Shown here in pieces: positions 1-10,965 of a stretch of DNA of 64,000 bases (position 1 is its first letter; every line of letters starts with the position of its first letter). The notes under the pieces are model-generated. The model searched no databases, was not told the DNA's origin, and saw only the letters and a list, made by a program, of their open reading frames with translations. This DNA comes from Rhytidiadelphus loreus (Eukaryota; Streptophyta; Bryopsida; Hypnales; Hylocomiaceae), in contig OX344762.1 of the NCBI GenBank assembly GCA_947034895.1, positions 78,424,981 through 78,488,980 on the forward strand. Direction: 5' to 3'. The translations under genes and the position numbers were made by a program.

Positions 1-2689
1 GTGCCACCATCTCCATCTTCTATTGTTGGAGGGGAACCTTGCGGCACCTCACACTTTGCATTTCTTGAAGAATTCCCAACTAGTCTTTTCATCCATTTTC
101 AATGATTCCACTCTTGTAGCACATGTACTTCAATGTGTAGCCAAACTTGAATTGCTTGTTATAGATCTTGAAGCTACTATATTTTACATAGTTTGTGTGG
201 AAAACTCATCCCGTGATAAAATCATTAGGGTGCAATGTTTTAAGCTATCAAGCTTCCACTTGAGATGTAGAACCATTGATCTGCAACAACAAAGTCAAAT
301 GCAAGAATAAATGTATAAAAACAAAATATACATTTATCTACAATACAAAATTTGAGAGTATCTTTGAAGGTTGACCTCAAGGAATAAAATCACAATTCGA
401 ACTTAAGAAATCAAAATATTATCTAAAGAATTTTTTTTGAAAGCTAACCTTAGGCCAAAACTAAAAAACCCAAGACCACATGAATTTGAACTCAAGAAAC
501 CACAAGACCACAAGAGATTGAATTTAAGACACCAAAAGAACACATGAATAAACATATTGATCCAAAATACTTGTTCATGTAGACAAAAGTATGCGTGATC
601 CACCTGACATACTAATTGAGCAAAATGACTCTAGCAACAAAATATAAAACAACAAAGATCTCATAAAGACAATAGTATCACAAAGTTGTGTGAATAGGTC
701 TATCTAGAATAGCATGCATCTTTTGCTATGGAAATGTTGTGCATATAATCTCTACATTCCTTTACCCCCTAAAGAATCTTAAACCTATTCTCAAATTTCT
801 TTTCTACAAATCTCTATCTATAATTCCCATAATAGCCTAGAAATTGCCATAGTTAGCTTTGACCTAGCCTAAATGATGTATAGTCACTTCAAATATCTTG
901 AAACTTTTTCATTATGTAGATTAGTTTATCAAATACTCACATATAATTTTTTTTCCAATCTAAGATACAATCCAACTTTGGTGGACATTTTTCCACTACT
1001 AATTTTTTGCCAAGTCAAGGCCTCTACACCTTGGTTGTATTTTGTACATAACTTGTAGGTCTCACATCCATTATAGGGTAAGTTTCTAATATGGGTACAC
1101 AAAAGGATTGTCCTACTAAAACACTGTCAATTTCAAGCTCATTAAATGTATTTTAGAAATTACAATCTTTCACTTTACATGAATTTAATGACAAATTCGT
1201 GGGAAAGTTATAATACTCCATCCAAAATACTATTGAACAAGAAAATTTGAACAATTTTGGTATTCCTTTTTGTGTTTTTGTTCTTGAAAAGGAATATTGT
1301 CACAGACTCCCAAGTCCACATTTGAGACAAAAGGATTAGTCCGGAATACCAATTTATAGCAAAGTAGTTCATAAATATGAAATCGAGCTAAAATAATGTT
1401 TGAATCATATCTATATTTAATTTTAACTCTTAATTTGATGAATTGATATGTTTCCTTATTTACAAGAACCTTAAAAAATCACATATTTTTATGCAATTTA
1501 AACGGACTATGATTTCACAACATCTTCATCCTAAAAACAAATGATATACATAAATACAAAGTAGTAGATAAGTTGAAAAATCACCCTCTAAGTTTCATAG
1601 CGATATCACAAAAATTCAATAAGATTGAAACTCCCAAATACACTAGCAAATACATCCTTCTTGGTTGCCTTAGATTCTAAACACTTCCACTTTGAAGTCT
1701 CATATCTCCTTCTGCATGATAGATCTAGATTTGAATATTGGTATTATGGTATAACAACTATCCAAAAACTCACATCTAAATTTTTGCCTTGATCCAATAC
1801 TTTATCAATTTAACACAAATCCAAAACTCTTCACATCTATATTTCCTTCAACAATAAATCACCAACATACAAATTAGCACCCAAGTACTCAAATCCACCA
1901 AGAATCAAGAGAGGAACAAGGGATTAACCTTTGCCTTTAAGTAATCAACCACAATCTTAAAAAATTGGCTGCTAGCTAACCCTGACCCCTTCTAATTCTA
2001 ACATCACCTATAATCAACTAGTTATCAACTAACAACTAATAAGAATCCTCAACACTACCTTTAACATACAAAGATACCTTCACATCTTTAATATATGTAG
2101 ATACTTATTTTAACTAGTAGATATCTGCATTACAAAAGTGGTGGGATCCATTGACTTGAATTTAGTAAACCAAGAACTAGTATGGAGAATTATTTTGAGA
2201 GTGGACCTTATGCTCGAACAAAAGAAACCAAAAGACCATATCAAGAAGAGCACCCCAATCATATATCACTCATGGCTTGATTGTCATTCATACACAATGA
2301 ACTCTTTTAATTTTCTATAGCTTACTATTAATAAACATTGCCTCTTCTCTACTAACCACATGCTCTATTCCAACCATGTTCATTCCATCAACAACAACAC
2401 TACTTTTATAATTGAAACTCATTCACCAAGGTAACAAAAATAAGAAAACAAACCAATTTAGCCACAACAAGGAGAGATTCTATTTGACAATCAATGAAGA
2501 TTACCAATCCATTCATGGTCAACTAAAGCATTAAAAGATTAGGAATAGCTCAAGGAGGCCACTTCAAGTGATTGCCACCTTGATAAATTCAATTAGAAAG
2601 GATAGGAAGATGTTTGCTACCAAGATTCACCATTCATAATATCAAGGGAGTTAAGGAGAAAGAGAGTACTAAACCCATATGGCCTTCTC

Positions 2690-3115
2690 TTGCTAAAATG
2701 TTCACCAATGCCTTATAGTGTATTCAATTGATGTGAAATCTAGGCTTGTTAGAAGTCTGACTTGAATAAAAACTAGCCCACCAAAAATGAGATTCAAACT
2801 CCTTGTGGTCCTCCCGATCTTCTTCTTCAAAATCTCCACTCCAAATCAAGGTGGTAGTAGACCTCCATCACTAAAACATCCACCAAAGCCTCATCATAGG
2901 TCTATTTGACATGAAACTAGGCTTGTTAAAAAATCAACTTGATTAGTTATTAGATCAAGAAAAACAACTTTCAAAGTCGTCATGGTCCTTCCAATCTCTT
3001 TCTTCAAAGTTGCCACACAAAATCTGGACTGCAACAAACCCTCCGTGACCAAAACGGTCATTAACACTTCATCATTGCTCCAATTGAAGTGCGCCTAGGC
3101 TTTTGGAAAAGCCAA
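2690..3115. repeat. Degenerate ~175-bp tandem repeat, about 2.5 units
   Basis: A block containing CTAGGCTTGTTA-like sequence recurs at about 2745, 2915 and 3092, giving a spacing of 173-178 bp. Each time it is preceded by a diverged sentence of the type CACCAAAGCCTCATCA. Units are diverged and hold stops in all frames, so I see no coding function. It could be the remnant of a gene or transposon segment that was duplicated locally. Confidence 0.5.
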
Positions 3116-5814
3116 ATCAAAGGCACACCATTCTACCAATTTTGACCTTCAAATTTTTCATGTTTTTTTCAATCTTGCCTTCTAAAGTTGTTTCTTCTAT
3201 CTCCTAACTCTAACTTCAATCCAACCTTCTCCAAGCCCATGGAAATGATTGAGTTTAAACCTACTCGTCAAATTTTCTAGGTTTCTATTCATTTCTAACT
3301 TCTCTTCTAAATCTCTTGTCCATTATTCTATCCTAGTGTGTGTTCAAAGCTTCAAATCCAAGTGCAAGGAGAGATAGGGAAGAGAGAAGCATGAGAATCA
3401 AAGAAGGAAAGAGAGAAGGTTTACAAACCCTTTCTCGCTCCTCAATCTACCACATGCCTTCATCTTCCTTATTCTATGTCTTGATCTTCATTTCTTCTAG
3501 CCTTGATCTTCATCTCCTTTAGTCTTGATGTTCATTTTTTCTAGTCTTGATTTTCATCTCTTCTAGTCTTCATGTTTTGTTTTGTAAATGCACTCCCCAT
3601 TCCTAATTCACTCCTAATGTTAATTCCTAGTCATAGTACTTTATTTCCTAATTCTACAAATCTAACCATTTTCTTAATTTTTTTAATTTCCTAAATCTTA
3701 CTTAATGTCTTTCTGATTTTGAAGTCCTAAATTTTTCCTAGGATTCCCTCCTCACTTTTGCATAATCGCATTTTCTAAAATTCACACCATTGTCATAAAA
3801 TTCTCATTCCTACCTATTGCAAAATTCATTAGTTTATGATTATGAATTAAATTCTTCCAACTACTAATTCCTAACTTGCAATTTCACCTAAATTTGTCTA
3901 AATTTTCCTAATTCTAATTTGTAAGCCAATGTAGTGTCTCACACTAGGTATGAAGACTAGTGTCTCCCTTTGTTTTTGGATTAAAGTGGTTCCATCAATA
4001 TGTCCCCACGAAATTTCTTGAGGTATGTCAAAATCCATAGTGGAGGTACTAACGGGGCACCCCCTCCCCATTGCCATAGTCACCTTGAATTGAAAAATAG
4101 TTCAATTATCATTTTTGAGAACCCCCTTTTCCTTTTGATTTTGTGCCACAGGCCATTCAGAATTAAATCATTTATTTCTTTAAAATCAGATTTTTGTTGA
4201 TGCTATCTATTATGATGTTGGCTAGAGCCTCGTGCAATGAAGGGCCATTCATCTTTTACAATTGTGGAATGAAGAGTTTATTGTTGGACCTCCCGCTTCA
4301 TTGGTTCCCCATGCCCACACAACTCCTATTGTCCATGCTCCATTGGATTTTGATTAAGCTCCTCCATTGCTTGACTTTGCCAAGTTGCCAAGCTTCGACC
4401 TTGACAAAGGTCTTTGTCGGCAGTCAACATTTTTACTTTGAGCATTGGCATTTACAACACCATTGGGTTGTAGTTTCCATTGACATCAATTGCCACCCCA
4501 ATCAGTAGGGTTGGGTCCCTTCAAGGACGACCAAATCCATTTTTGGCTTGTATTAAATTGTTTTTCTTAGCAATTGAATACGATGGATTCAATCTTCAAT
4601 GGCACTTGCCAACTCCAAAACTCCACTCCAACTTTTGTTCACTAATTCACCTTCACCTTCATATCCACCCGACCTACCCTAATAATTTTAGGTTTGGATG
4701 TAGTCTCATACCTCCATTGACTTAGCCTTTTTAATACCACATCCAGTTGATGGAATTGCTTTTGTAGCAGTTTCAAATTCACCTACCTTAGAGCATCTGC
4801 AATGCATGCTCTGTAAATTAGTCCTATAATGACAAATGCAAGGGTAAAAATTGAGTCCTATAGAATGAAGGATTCTTTTCTAAGAAGGGCGCTCCAACGT
4901 GTAGGAGGTTTTCAACAAATCATTTGGTAGCTGCGGCTGTAAGTAAAGAAGAATAAAGCCCTTAGGTATTGTGTAGGCAAAGATCAACCTTTGATCCTAA
5001 TCATCTCTTTTATTCTTGAGATTTAGATCCCAACTAGGCTTTTGCAACTAGGCTTTTCAATAGACAATTTGTTAAATATGATTGCAAGTAAAGTTGTCGC
5101 CAAGATGACCCAAGAATCTCAACTTGACTAGACGTTTCGAGGAGCAAGCAAAAAAAACAAAAATGTTGATTTCACATAGTTGTTCACCAAGGCCATGGAA
5201 CTATGGCCCCTATAGTGGTTGCATTGGAGCATTTGTTTAATCACAAATCACTTTCCAAACGGTAAAGCGCTCTTACCGTCTCCAGTGCAAGGAGCATTAC
5301 AAATGCTTGTAGGTGATTGAAAATTCCTTTAAGAAATCCCATGAAGAAATAGCTTCCAATATTGTAATTTATTCCATGAAATGCATTGTCAATCAAGAAC
5401 CATTTTCACAATCGCATCCATTACATGGTCATGTATTCTTCCCATTATGACCCTTGAAGGACCAAGTGTCCTTTCAATATACACAAGAAATCTTAGGTAG
5501 CTTCCTACAAAGTCAATTTTGGTTGGATGTTCATATAATTTGGACACAATGTGTGAACATGTACCACCTTGGTGATAAAATAATTTTCTTTCTAATTGGG
5601 TGCCTGGATAAAAAACTATACTGTCCTAAACTTTTGTAGCAACTCAAGCAATTTGAGAATCTTTTGAAAATCTTTTGAAAAAACTTTGGTCAAATACTTT
5701 ACTTCAGTTTTGTTTGGTTGAAGTTTCAAAAAAAAATTCAATTTTCATTTTTGAATGACATACCAAAACCCTGTAGTTTTTGACAATGTCTTCCTAGAAA
5801 AAACAAACTCGGTC

Positions 5815-6050
5815 CTTTAGGGGTTAACCCTTAAACATTGACATGGATGTTTGGCGTCTAATGGATGACAAGGAATCCTTCTAGTAAGATAGAAGTGCAA
5901 CTATTCATCCTTGGAATTTTGTTGTGAAAAGAGGAGGTCCTCTATAGTAGTTTGACTTCCAATTGCAATGAGCGTTTTGGTTATTTCTTAAGCCAAAGAT
6001 TCACACAATAATAAAAATAAATGATTTGCAAAGTCACCCAACCCTTAAAC
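5815..6050 (+). repeat. Dispersed repeat family R1, copy 1
   Basis: This segment, from TTTAGGGGTTAACCCTT onward, matches the reverse complement of about 46230-46485. Shared blocks include the words ATTCATCCTTGGAATTTTG and TTATTTCTTAAGCCAA in the same order and similar spacing. More diverged relatives seem present near 53150-53340. No coding capacity is evident. The class is unknown and the boundaries are approximate. Confidence 0.6.
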
Positions 6051-7384
6051 GTCCAGATCCTTCTCCAAAATTGAAGATTTGGGAAAAATCATCATAAAAT
6101 ACTATTTGGAAGAATATTTTGGAATTCATATACAAATAAAAGTTGTAGATTTTGAATTTTAGATTCCATCCGTACAATTAGATTCACTAATGCTGTCACC
6201 ATTATTCATTTATAAATTTTGAAAGAAAAATTTCAAAATTCCTTCTATATTTGATTACAAGCAAAATATTATCAATTTTAGAGTAAAATTTGTTGGAATG
6301 CATCTAAAATGAGGTTCTCTTGATATGGTGATTTTTTGAAATTTTTGTGTTCTTAAAATCTATGACCTCATTTTTGCAAATCCAGTTTTGAACTAGAGTC
6401 AATAAAATTTTGACTTGATCAACCACTTGACATTCTTTCACATTTGTAATTTTAGAAAAATATGTACTCTAAAGGTTTGTTTTCACTTGGTGTTAGGGGC
6501 CCGTTCTTTTGGTAATGAAAGAGTCTTAACTGGGCACACATTCTCACATGTAGTGTTTAATATCTATCGAACCTACGTGACTTATGACCTGGCATGGAAG
6601 TAACATCAGTTTTACGGCTATTTAATGAAATGCAAGTTGCGGCCCAACACTGTTGAAATTGGTGGTAGCAAACACTTGAACATCTTCTTTAAATGGAGAT
6701 TTCAAAAATTTCAGGCCATTCTTATCTATTGGTGGCCTTGAGGCTACATTATAGAGGACCGTTGTTTTGTAATAGCCTCAAATTACGGAGAAAAGGGGGC
6801 ATGATGTGAGAATTTAAGTGGCCACAAAAAGAGCATAAGCACATAGAAATGCAATCTTCTCTTCCTGCACTATTGAAGTATTCAGAATCCTTTGCAAAGT
6901 GAGCTCCCTTTCTTGACTACTGTACAATTCTTTGAAGAGGATTTTTTAGTGGAGGTTCACTGCTCTTGTCTTTTACTATTGTATTGTTTCCTTGTGAACT
7001 GTTTAATTCCTATTTAAATGTGAGGGATGTGGAAAGAGTTGAATTTTTTGCAATGCTTTAATTTTTGGCTACTAGCTTTCCTGAGATTTATGATCGGGAT
7101 GTCATAAGAATGTCTGTTCTGAAGTCGTTCCTTTTCTGTAGGGGACATTGTCATTGTAATGTATGAGGTGCATGCTTGTTTTGTGAGAAACATATCTGGA
7201 AGGGATTGTGCTTCAGTTGTGTTCTACAATGCTGCATTAGTTACTGCATTGCAACACTACTTCTAATCATGTCACTTTTTGCCATTGCCATGTACATAGT
7301 GTTTCCATTTATTCTATCTAAACTCTAAAGATAAATGCACTGAAATGTGGGCCATCTGTTGTTTGCAGGCATTGAAAAGGTGAA

Positions 7385-9447
7385 ATGGAGAACCAACTAA
7401 ATGCACAACATTATGGCACCTTCCTTCAACCCACAGCTATTCATGTTCAAGGTCAGTGTTTACTTAAGATACATTGCTTTCCTTTTTTGTGATCTAGTGC
7501 AAGCATCGAAGTAGAAAAGACATTGGACTTGTAAAGCAACAAACAACACTCCGATGCTGAAATGAGTACGTGTATGACTAAATTTAACACATAGTACAAG
7601 TTTTATTAGAAGTTCTACTACAACGTTATAGCCATTGTCCGATGTCATAGTTTTCATTTCATTGATCATCTCCCTTTGCAAGTCTTCTTCGTGTAACTTG
7701 TTGTAGTTGCTTTTATGCTTTACCGTCAATAAATTCTCGTACTCCTGTTACTTGCCATGAGTGCATGAGTCCCTGCAATCCGAACACTACACCTGCAAAA
7801 ATCAAATAAACACTCCAATGCTTAAATGAAAACCTGTAGAATGATAGAGAGCTCTTTAACATAATGTAGCCTTTGATTTTTCATTATTTTTTTTTTCTCA
7901 CTTTGTCAATATACCATGTTTATGTGAGGTATGCACCTACTTCACGTACAAATGTGTGCATTTGGACAACCTCATAGAAAGTATACTTTCCCTCAAGTTC
8001 ATTGTAATTTTTCACTTTCATTTTCCATTAACAATGCCTAACTAACCATTTGCAATGCCAGGCGGCCTTCCAATACCAACCCCAAGATTGAATCGGACCA
8101 ATATTCCTACGACAAGGACACTTACATGGCTAGAAGATGCAGCACAAGGAAGTCAACCAAAGTGAGCGTACAAGGATCAAAGGCCCAATTGGTTGCCCCA
8201 AGAAATCTTGATTTTGAAAAAAGCCAAACGTGATTTGTACCTCTAAGAGCTGGACATAGTAGATGCCCGTGACCTCATGGCACCAGACACTACTAAATGG
8301 GCACGAATCTCTCAACAAGTTATGCATGTTGGACTTTCACCATGTCTGCGAGACGGACCATCATGCAAGACAAAGTGGAATCAACTTATTCCCGATTACA
8401 AGAAAATTGTTGACTATTTCTATCGGATAGGTACAAATGTACTTGATTATTGGGACCTCACATCCGTCGAACAAAAAGCCAAAGGACTACCTCGCCAGTT
8501 TGCACACAAATTCTTTGATGCCATACATGAATGGTATGGGAACTGACCCCATATCAATCCTCCCCATGTGTAGGATTTACTGTCACCATCAGACAGTAAT
8601 TTTCAACCATCAGTTCAGCAACAATAAGAGGATGTGAATGACGGAAATAGCAAACCTCAGACAAAAGATCCATTGGAGGTCTCATAGCAAGTAGCATTCG
8701 AAGTGATTGATGACAATTCACCACCACACTCACCACAACGCTCCATCACCACACCATCTCGTTCAACAACCATGAAGGAGCTTGCAACTACCCCAACTCG
8801 TGCCCCAACTTCAAGACCATTCATCGGCCTTCCCCTTGGCGTCAACCCTCAACTCATTAGTTCATCCAACACTACGCAATATGATGTGTATAGGCAGCCA
8901 GGCAATACAGGTGTCCGGAAGAAAAACATTTTAGGACATGCTGTTATTGCAGAAGCTACCAAGGCTACGGGGGTAGTTATGGCCTTCCAAATGCAAGAAA
9001 TTGTAGATGCATCACTGAAATTGGAGAAGTCAAAGATTGATGTCTAACTACAACTTTTCATGGAATTAATGGCATATCAATGGGAGACGGACAGATGTAT
9101 GTATGAGGCAAGCATGATGGCAAATGGGAATGCAAGATTGGCGATTTTGAAGCAAACAGAAATGGTTAGTTGTCTCTCACAACTCTCCATTGTTTTAGGT
9201 ACTAGCTTTAGAAATGCAAGCCATAAGGGAGTACATACAAGTGAGAAAGGTGATCCTAGCTAGATTCCCACATGATGTAGGGGATTTGAGGATGGTTGTA
9301 TACTTCATCTGCCTGACTCCATCCCAGCTATTACCACGGGCATTGGCCAAAATGGCAAAGGATCCGACCTTGTACCTACAACAGAAGGGCACATTAAAAA
9401 TTAAACTCAACCTTAGGACCACTACTACTATAATCTCACTTAAGTAG
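7385..9447 (+). pseudogene. Harbinger Myb/SANT-like (trihelix-type) protein gene, broken
   Basis: Exon 1 (7385-7451) starts with ATG and ends at an AAG|GTCAGT donor. Exon 2 starts at 8062 after TTTGCAATGCCAG and continues in the same frame. The translation has the landmarks of the SANT-like domain of Harbinger-associated Myb proteins: RPNWLPQEILILKKAKRD near 8180-8240, KWARISQQVM near 8295, and DGPSCKTKWN through AIHEWYG (8350-8543). In-frame stops fall at about 8157 (TGA), 8244 (TAA), 8544 (TGA), three more before 8700, and 9045 (TAA), while similarity resumes in the same frame after each. A coiled C-terminal part (about 8940-9163) looks Q/M/A-rich. From about 9165 the likely continuation is in another frame (9200-9447), so a frameshift or a 34-nt gap is needed. 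The known role of such proteins is DNA binding and nuclear import of the transposase. Confidence 0.75.
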
Positions 9448-9749
9448 AAATACTACAATACACTACTACCTTGTTGTAGGAGAGTTGATGCGGTGCTATT
9501 GCGCCATATTTTCACCACTACTACTCCTCTATCTTGAATCCATCAACCTCCACAAACCTTGAAGTGTTTTCCTAGAATTGCACAATAGAAATAGAGAGAG
9601 TTAGTGGGCAAGTGGAAATGTATGACTTTTTTTTCTAATATAAATTACTATCTTCTTCATTGTTGTCGGAAGAGAATGTGCTCATGTATGTTATAACTAA
9701 AAATAAATAAAGAACCATTGACATACCTGGATGTCTACGGCATCAAATG

Positions 9750-10965
9750 TCATTTAGTAGTCAAGTGAACTCCCAACTCTATTCTCTTCTGAATTCCCAA
9801 AGTTGTGGCCATGTCTCCAGAAATCACACCTCCTCCATCAATGGTTGGACCATCTTCATCAATTACCTCACCTTCCATACGCAACACTTCAAAAAGATCC
9901 TCAACTTCTTCATGAGACTGACTCAATAGTACATTGTAGAGAATGGCACAACAAAAAATGACGTCTGGTAAGAAGGTCACCGTGAGGTCAAATTTCTCTA
10001 AGAGCTCCCGAAAGGATTGCTTCAAAATACCAAAAGCATTTTCAACCACACACCGCCCCCTACACAATTTTCTAGTTAAAAAGAGTCTCTAAGACGAACA
10101 GTGCACCCCGGCCCCTGTGTAGAACCATCAACCAAGGAAGAAGTGGATATCCGGAATCGCCAAGTAAATAGGAAGTGAAACTGTCTACAAAGCAAGCTAC
10201 ATCCATAAGATTGCCGTCCATGGCCAAATTATGCAATGAGGAACGCCGAAGCATTTGACTATCATTAGTCAAACTTGGTATATCTACATATATATTAAAG
10301 AATCTTTTTTCACTATTGACAACGGACTGGCAATTAAGACTTAAGACTATACCCTCCGGTCTTGAAGTAAAAATAATCAGCAACCCAACATTGGGGCTTG
10401 GAGATACCGACTTGCATACCATCGATGGCACCTACGACTGCATGTAAACCACATATATTAGAAAATTTGGCTTGAGTTTCTCGCATTCTCTCTCCAATCG
10501 GTCAAGAAATTTCGTGTCGCATTGTCTCATTAATGGCATTGACCACCTGACAAAGCACTTTGGAGATTGTACTCCGCCCAAGGGCAAACATCTCATTACA
10601 AATGGTGAAGCTAGCACTATGCATCAATTTGAATAATGTGCAAGCCACTCGCACAAGTACTGGAATAGCCAATCTGTACTTTGTATTTTTTTTTGCACAT
10701 TTGGTCTCAAGAGTTCTGCTAGAGAAAAGACGGCAGATTTTGTCATTCTAAACATAGAAATCCATATGTTGTTGTCATATTGCTACAAAAGGAATCGTGA
10801 GAACCACGTAGTAGAACAAGGTTTAACCCCAAAACAAATATCATCATCAAAGAGGTTGAAGGAAGTACATAATCTATAATTATGCAACGTAGTTTGCATG
10901 AGCGAGAATGCATCAATCACCGGGGCCTGCATAGAGTGCACAATTGCGGCTAAGGTTGTTCGCAT
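9750..10965 (-). pseudogene. PIF/Harbinger DDE_4 transposase (HARBI1-like), broken
   Basis: Read right to left, the pieces are: FRMTKSAVFSLAELLRPN (about 10755-10700); then, after a frameshift in a T/A run at 10683-10692, RLAIPVLVRVACTLFKLM and ALGRSTISKVLCQVVNAINE (about 10665-10530); AVVGAIDGMQVG carrying the first catalytic Asp (about 10440-10410); NIYVDIPSLTNDSQMLRRSS with the second Asp (about 10290-10235); GDSGYPLLPWLM (about 10155-10120); and RCVVENAFGILK with the catalytic Glu (about 10050). These are the ordered landmarks of DDE_4 transposases. Lesions are an in-frame TGA near 10503, a frameshift near 10345 with a TAA, a break near 10070-10080 and the homopolymer frameshift. A possible N-terminal segment lies at 10783-10965. 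The gene is convergent with the Myb partner. Confidence 0.85.

Larger units (their letters stand above)
1..7384. other. AT-rich intergenic spacer, no supported gene
   Basis: No open frame here shows a recognisable domain, a codon-like composition or exon structure with splice sites. The longest frames are about 100 codons and lie in low-complexity AT-rich sequence. The stretch holds a degenerate tandem repeat (2690-3115), one copy of a dispersed repeat (5815-6050) and short TTGAT-type micro-repeats near 3480-3570. It ends at the first exon of the decayed Harbinger element. Most of it is probably old, unrecognisable transposon sequence, which is inference. Confidence 0.6.
7385..10965. mobile_element. 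Decayed PIF/Harbinger DNA transposon (internal region)
   Basis: Two convergent broken genes lie about 300 bp apart: a Myb/SANT-like DNA-binding gene on + (7385-9447) and a DDE transposase on - (9750-10965). PIF/Harbinger elements are known to carry exactly this pair, a HARBI1-like DDE_4 nuclease and a Myb-like partner. I could not find a matching TIR pair or a TWA target-site duplication, so the true ends are unknown. The coordinates cover only the coding core. Multiple stops and frameshifts in both genes show that it is no longer autonomous. Confidence 0.8.

Noticed and set aside
23..310. 95-codon frame at the left edge
   Set aside because: No domain, AT-rich composition and no splice context. 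It is too short to support alone.
4791..5300. GAGCATCTGCAATGCATGCTC and later GCATTGGAGCATT, a possible MITE
   Set aside because: The inverted ends match only loosely and no target duplication could be defined.
6494..6530. GGGGCCCGTTCTTTTGG, similar to PIF/Harbinger termini, preceded by TTA
   Set aside because: No matching inverted copy was found to the right of the transposase (11000-12500), so it cannot be called as the left TIR.
9165..9198. A 34-nt GT..AG intron in the Harbinger Myb gene
   Set aside because: Too short for a normal plant intron. In an already broken gene a frameshift is simpler.
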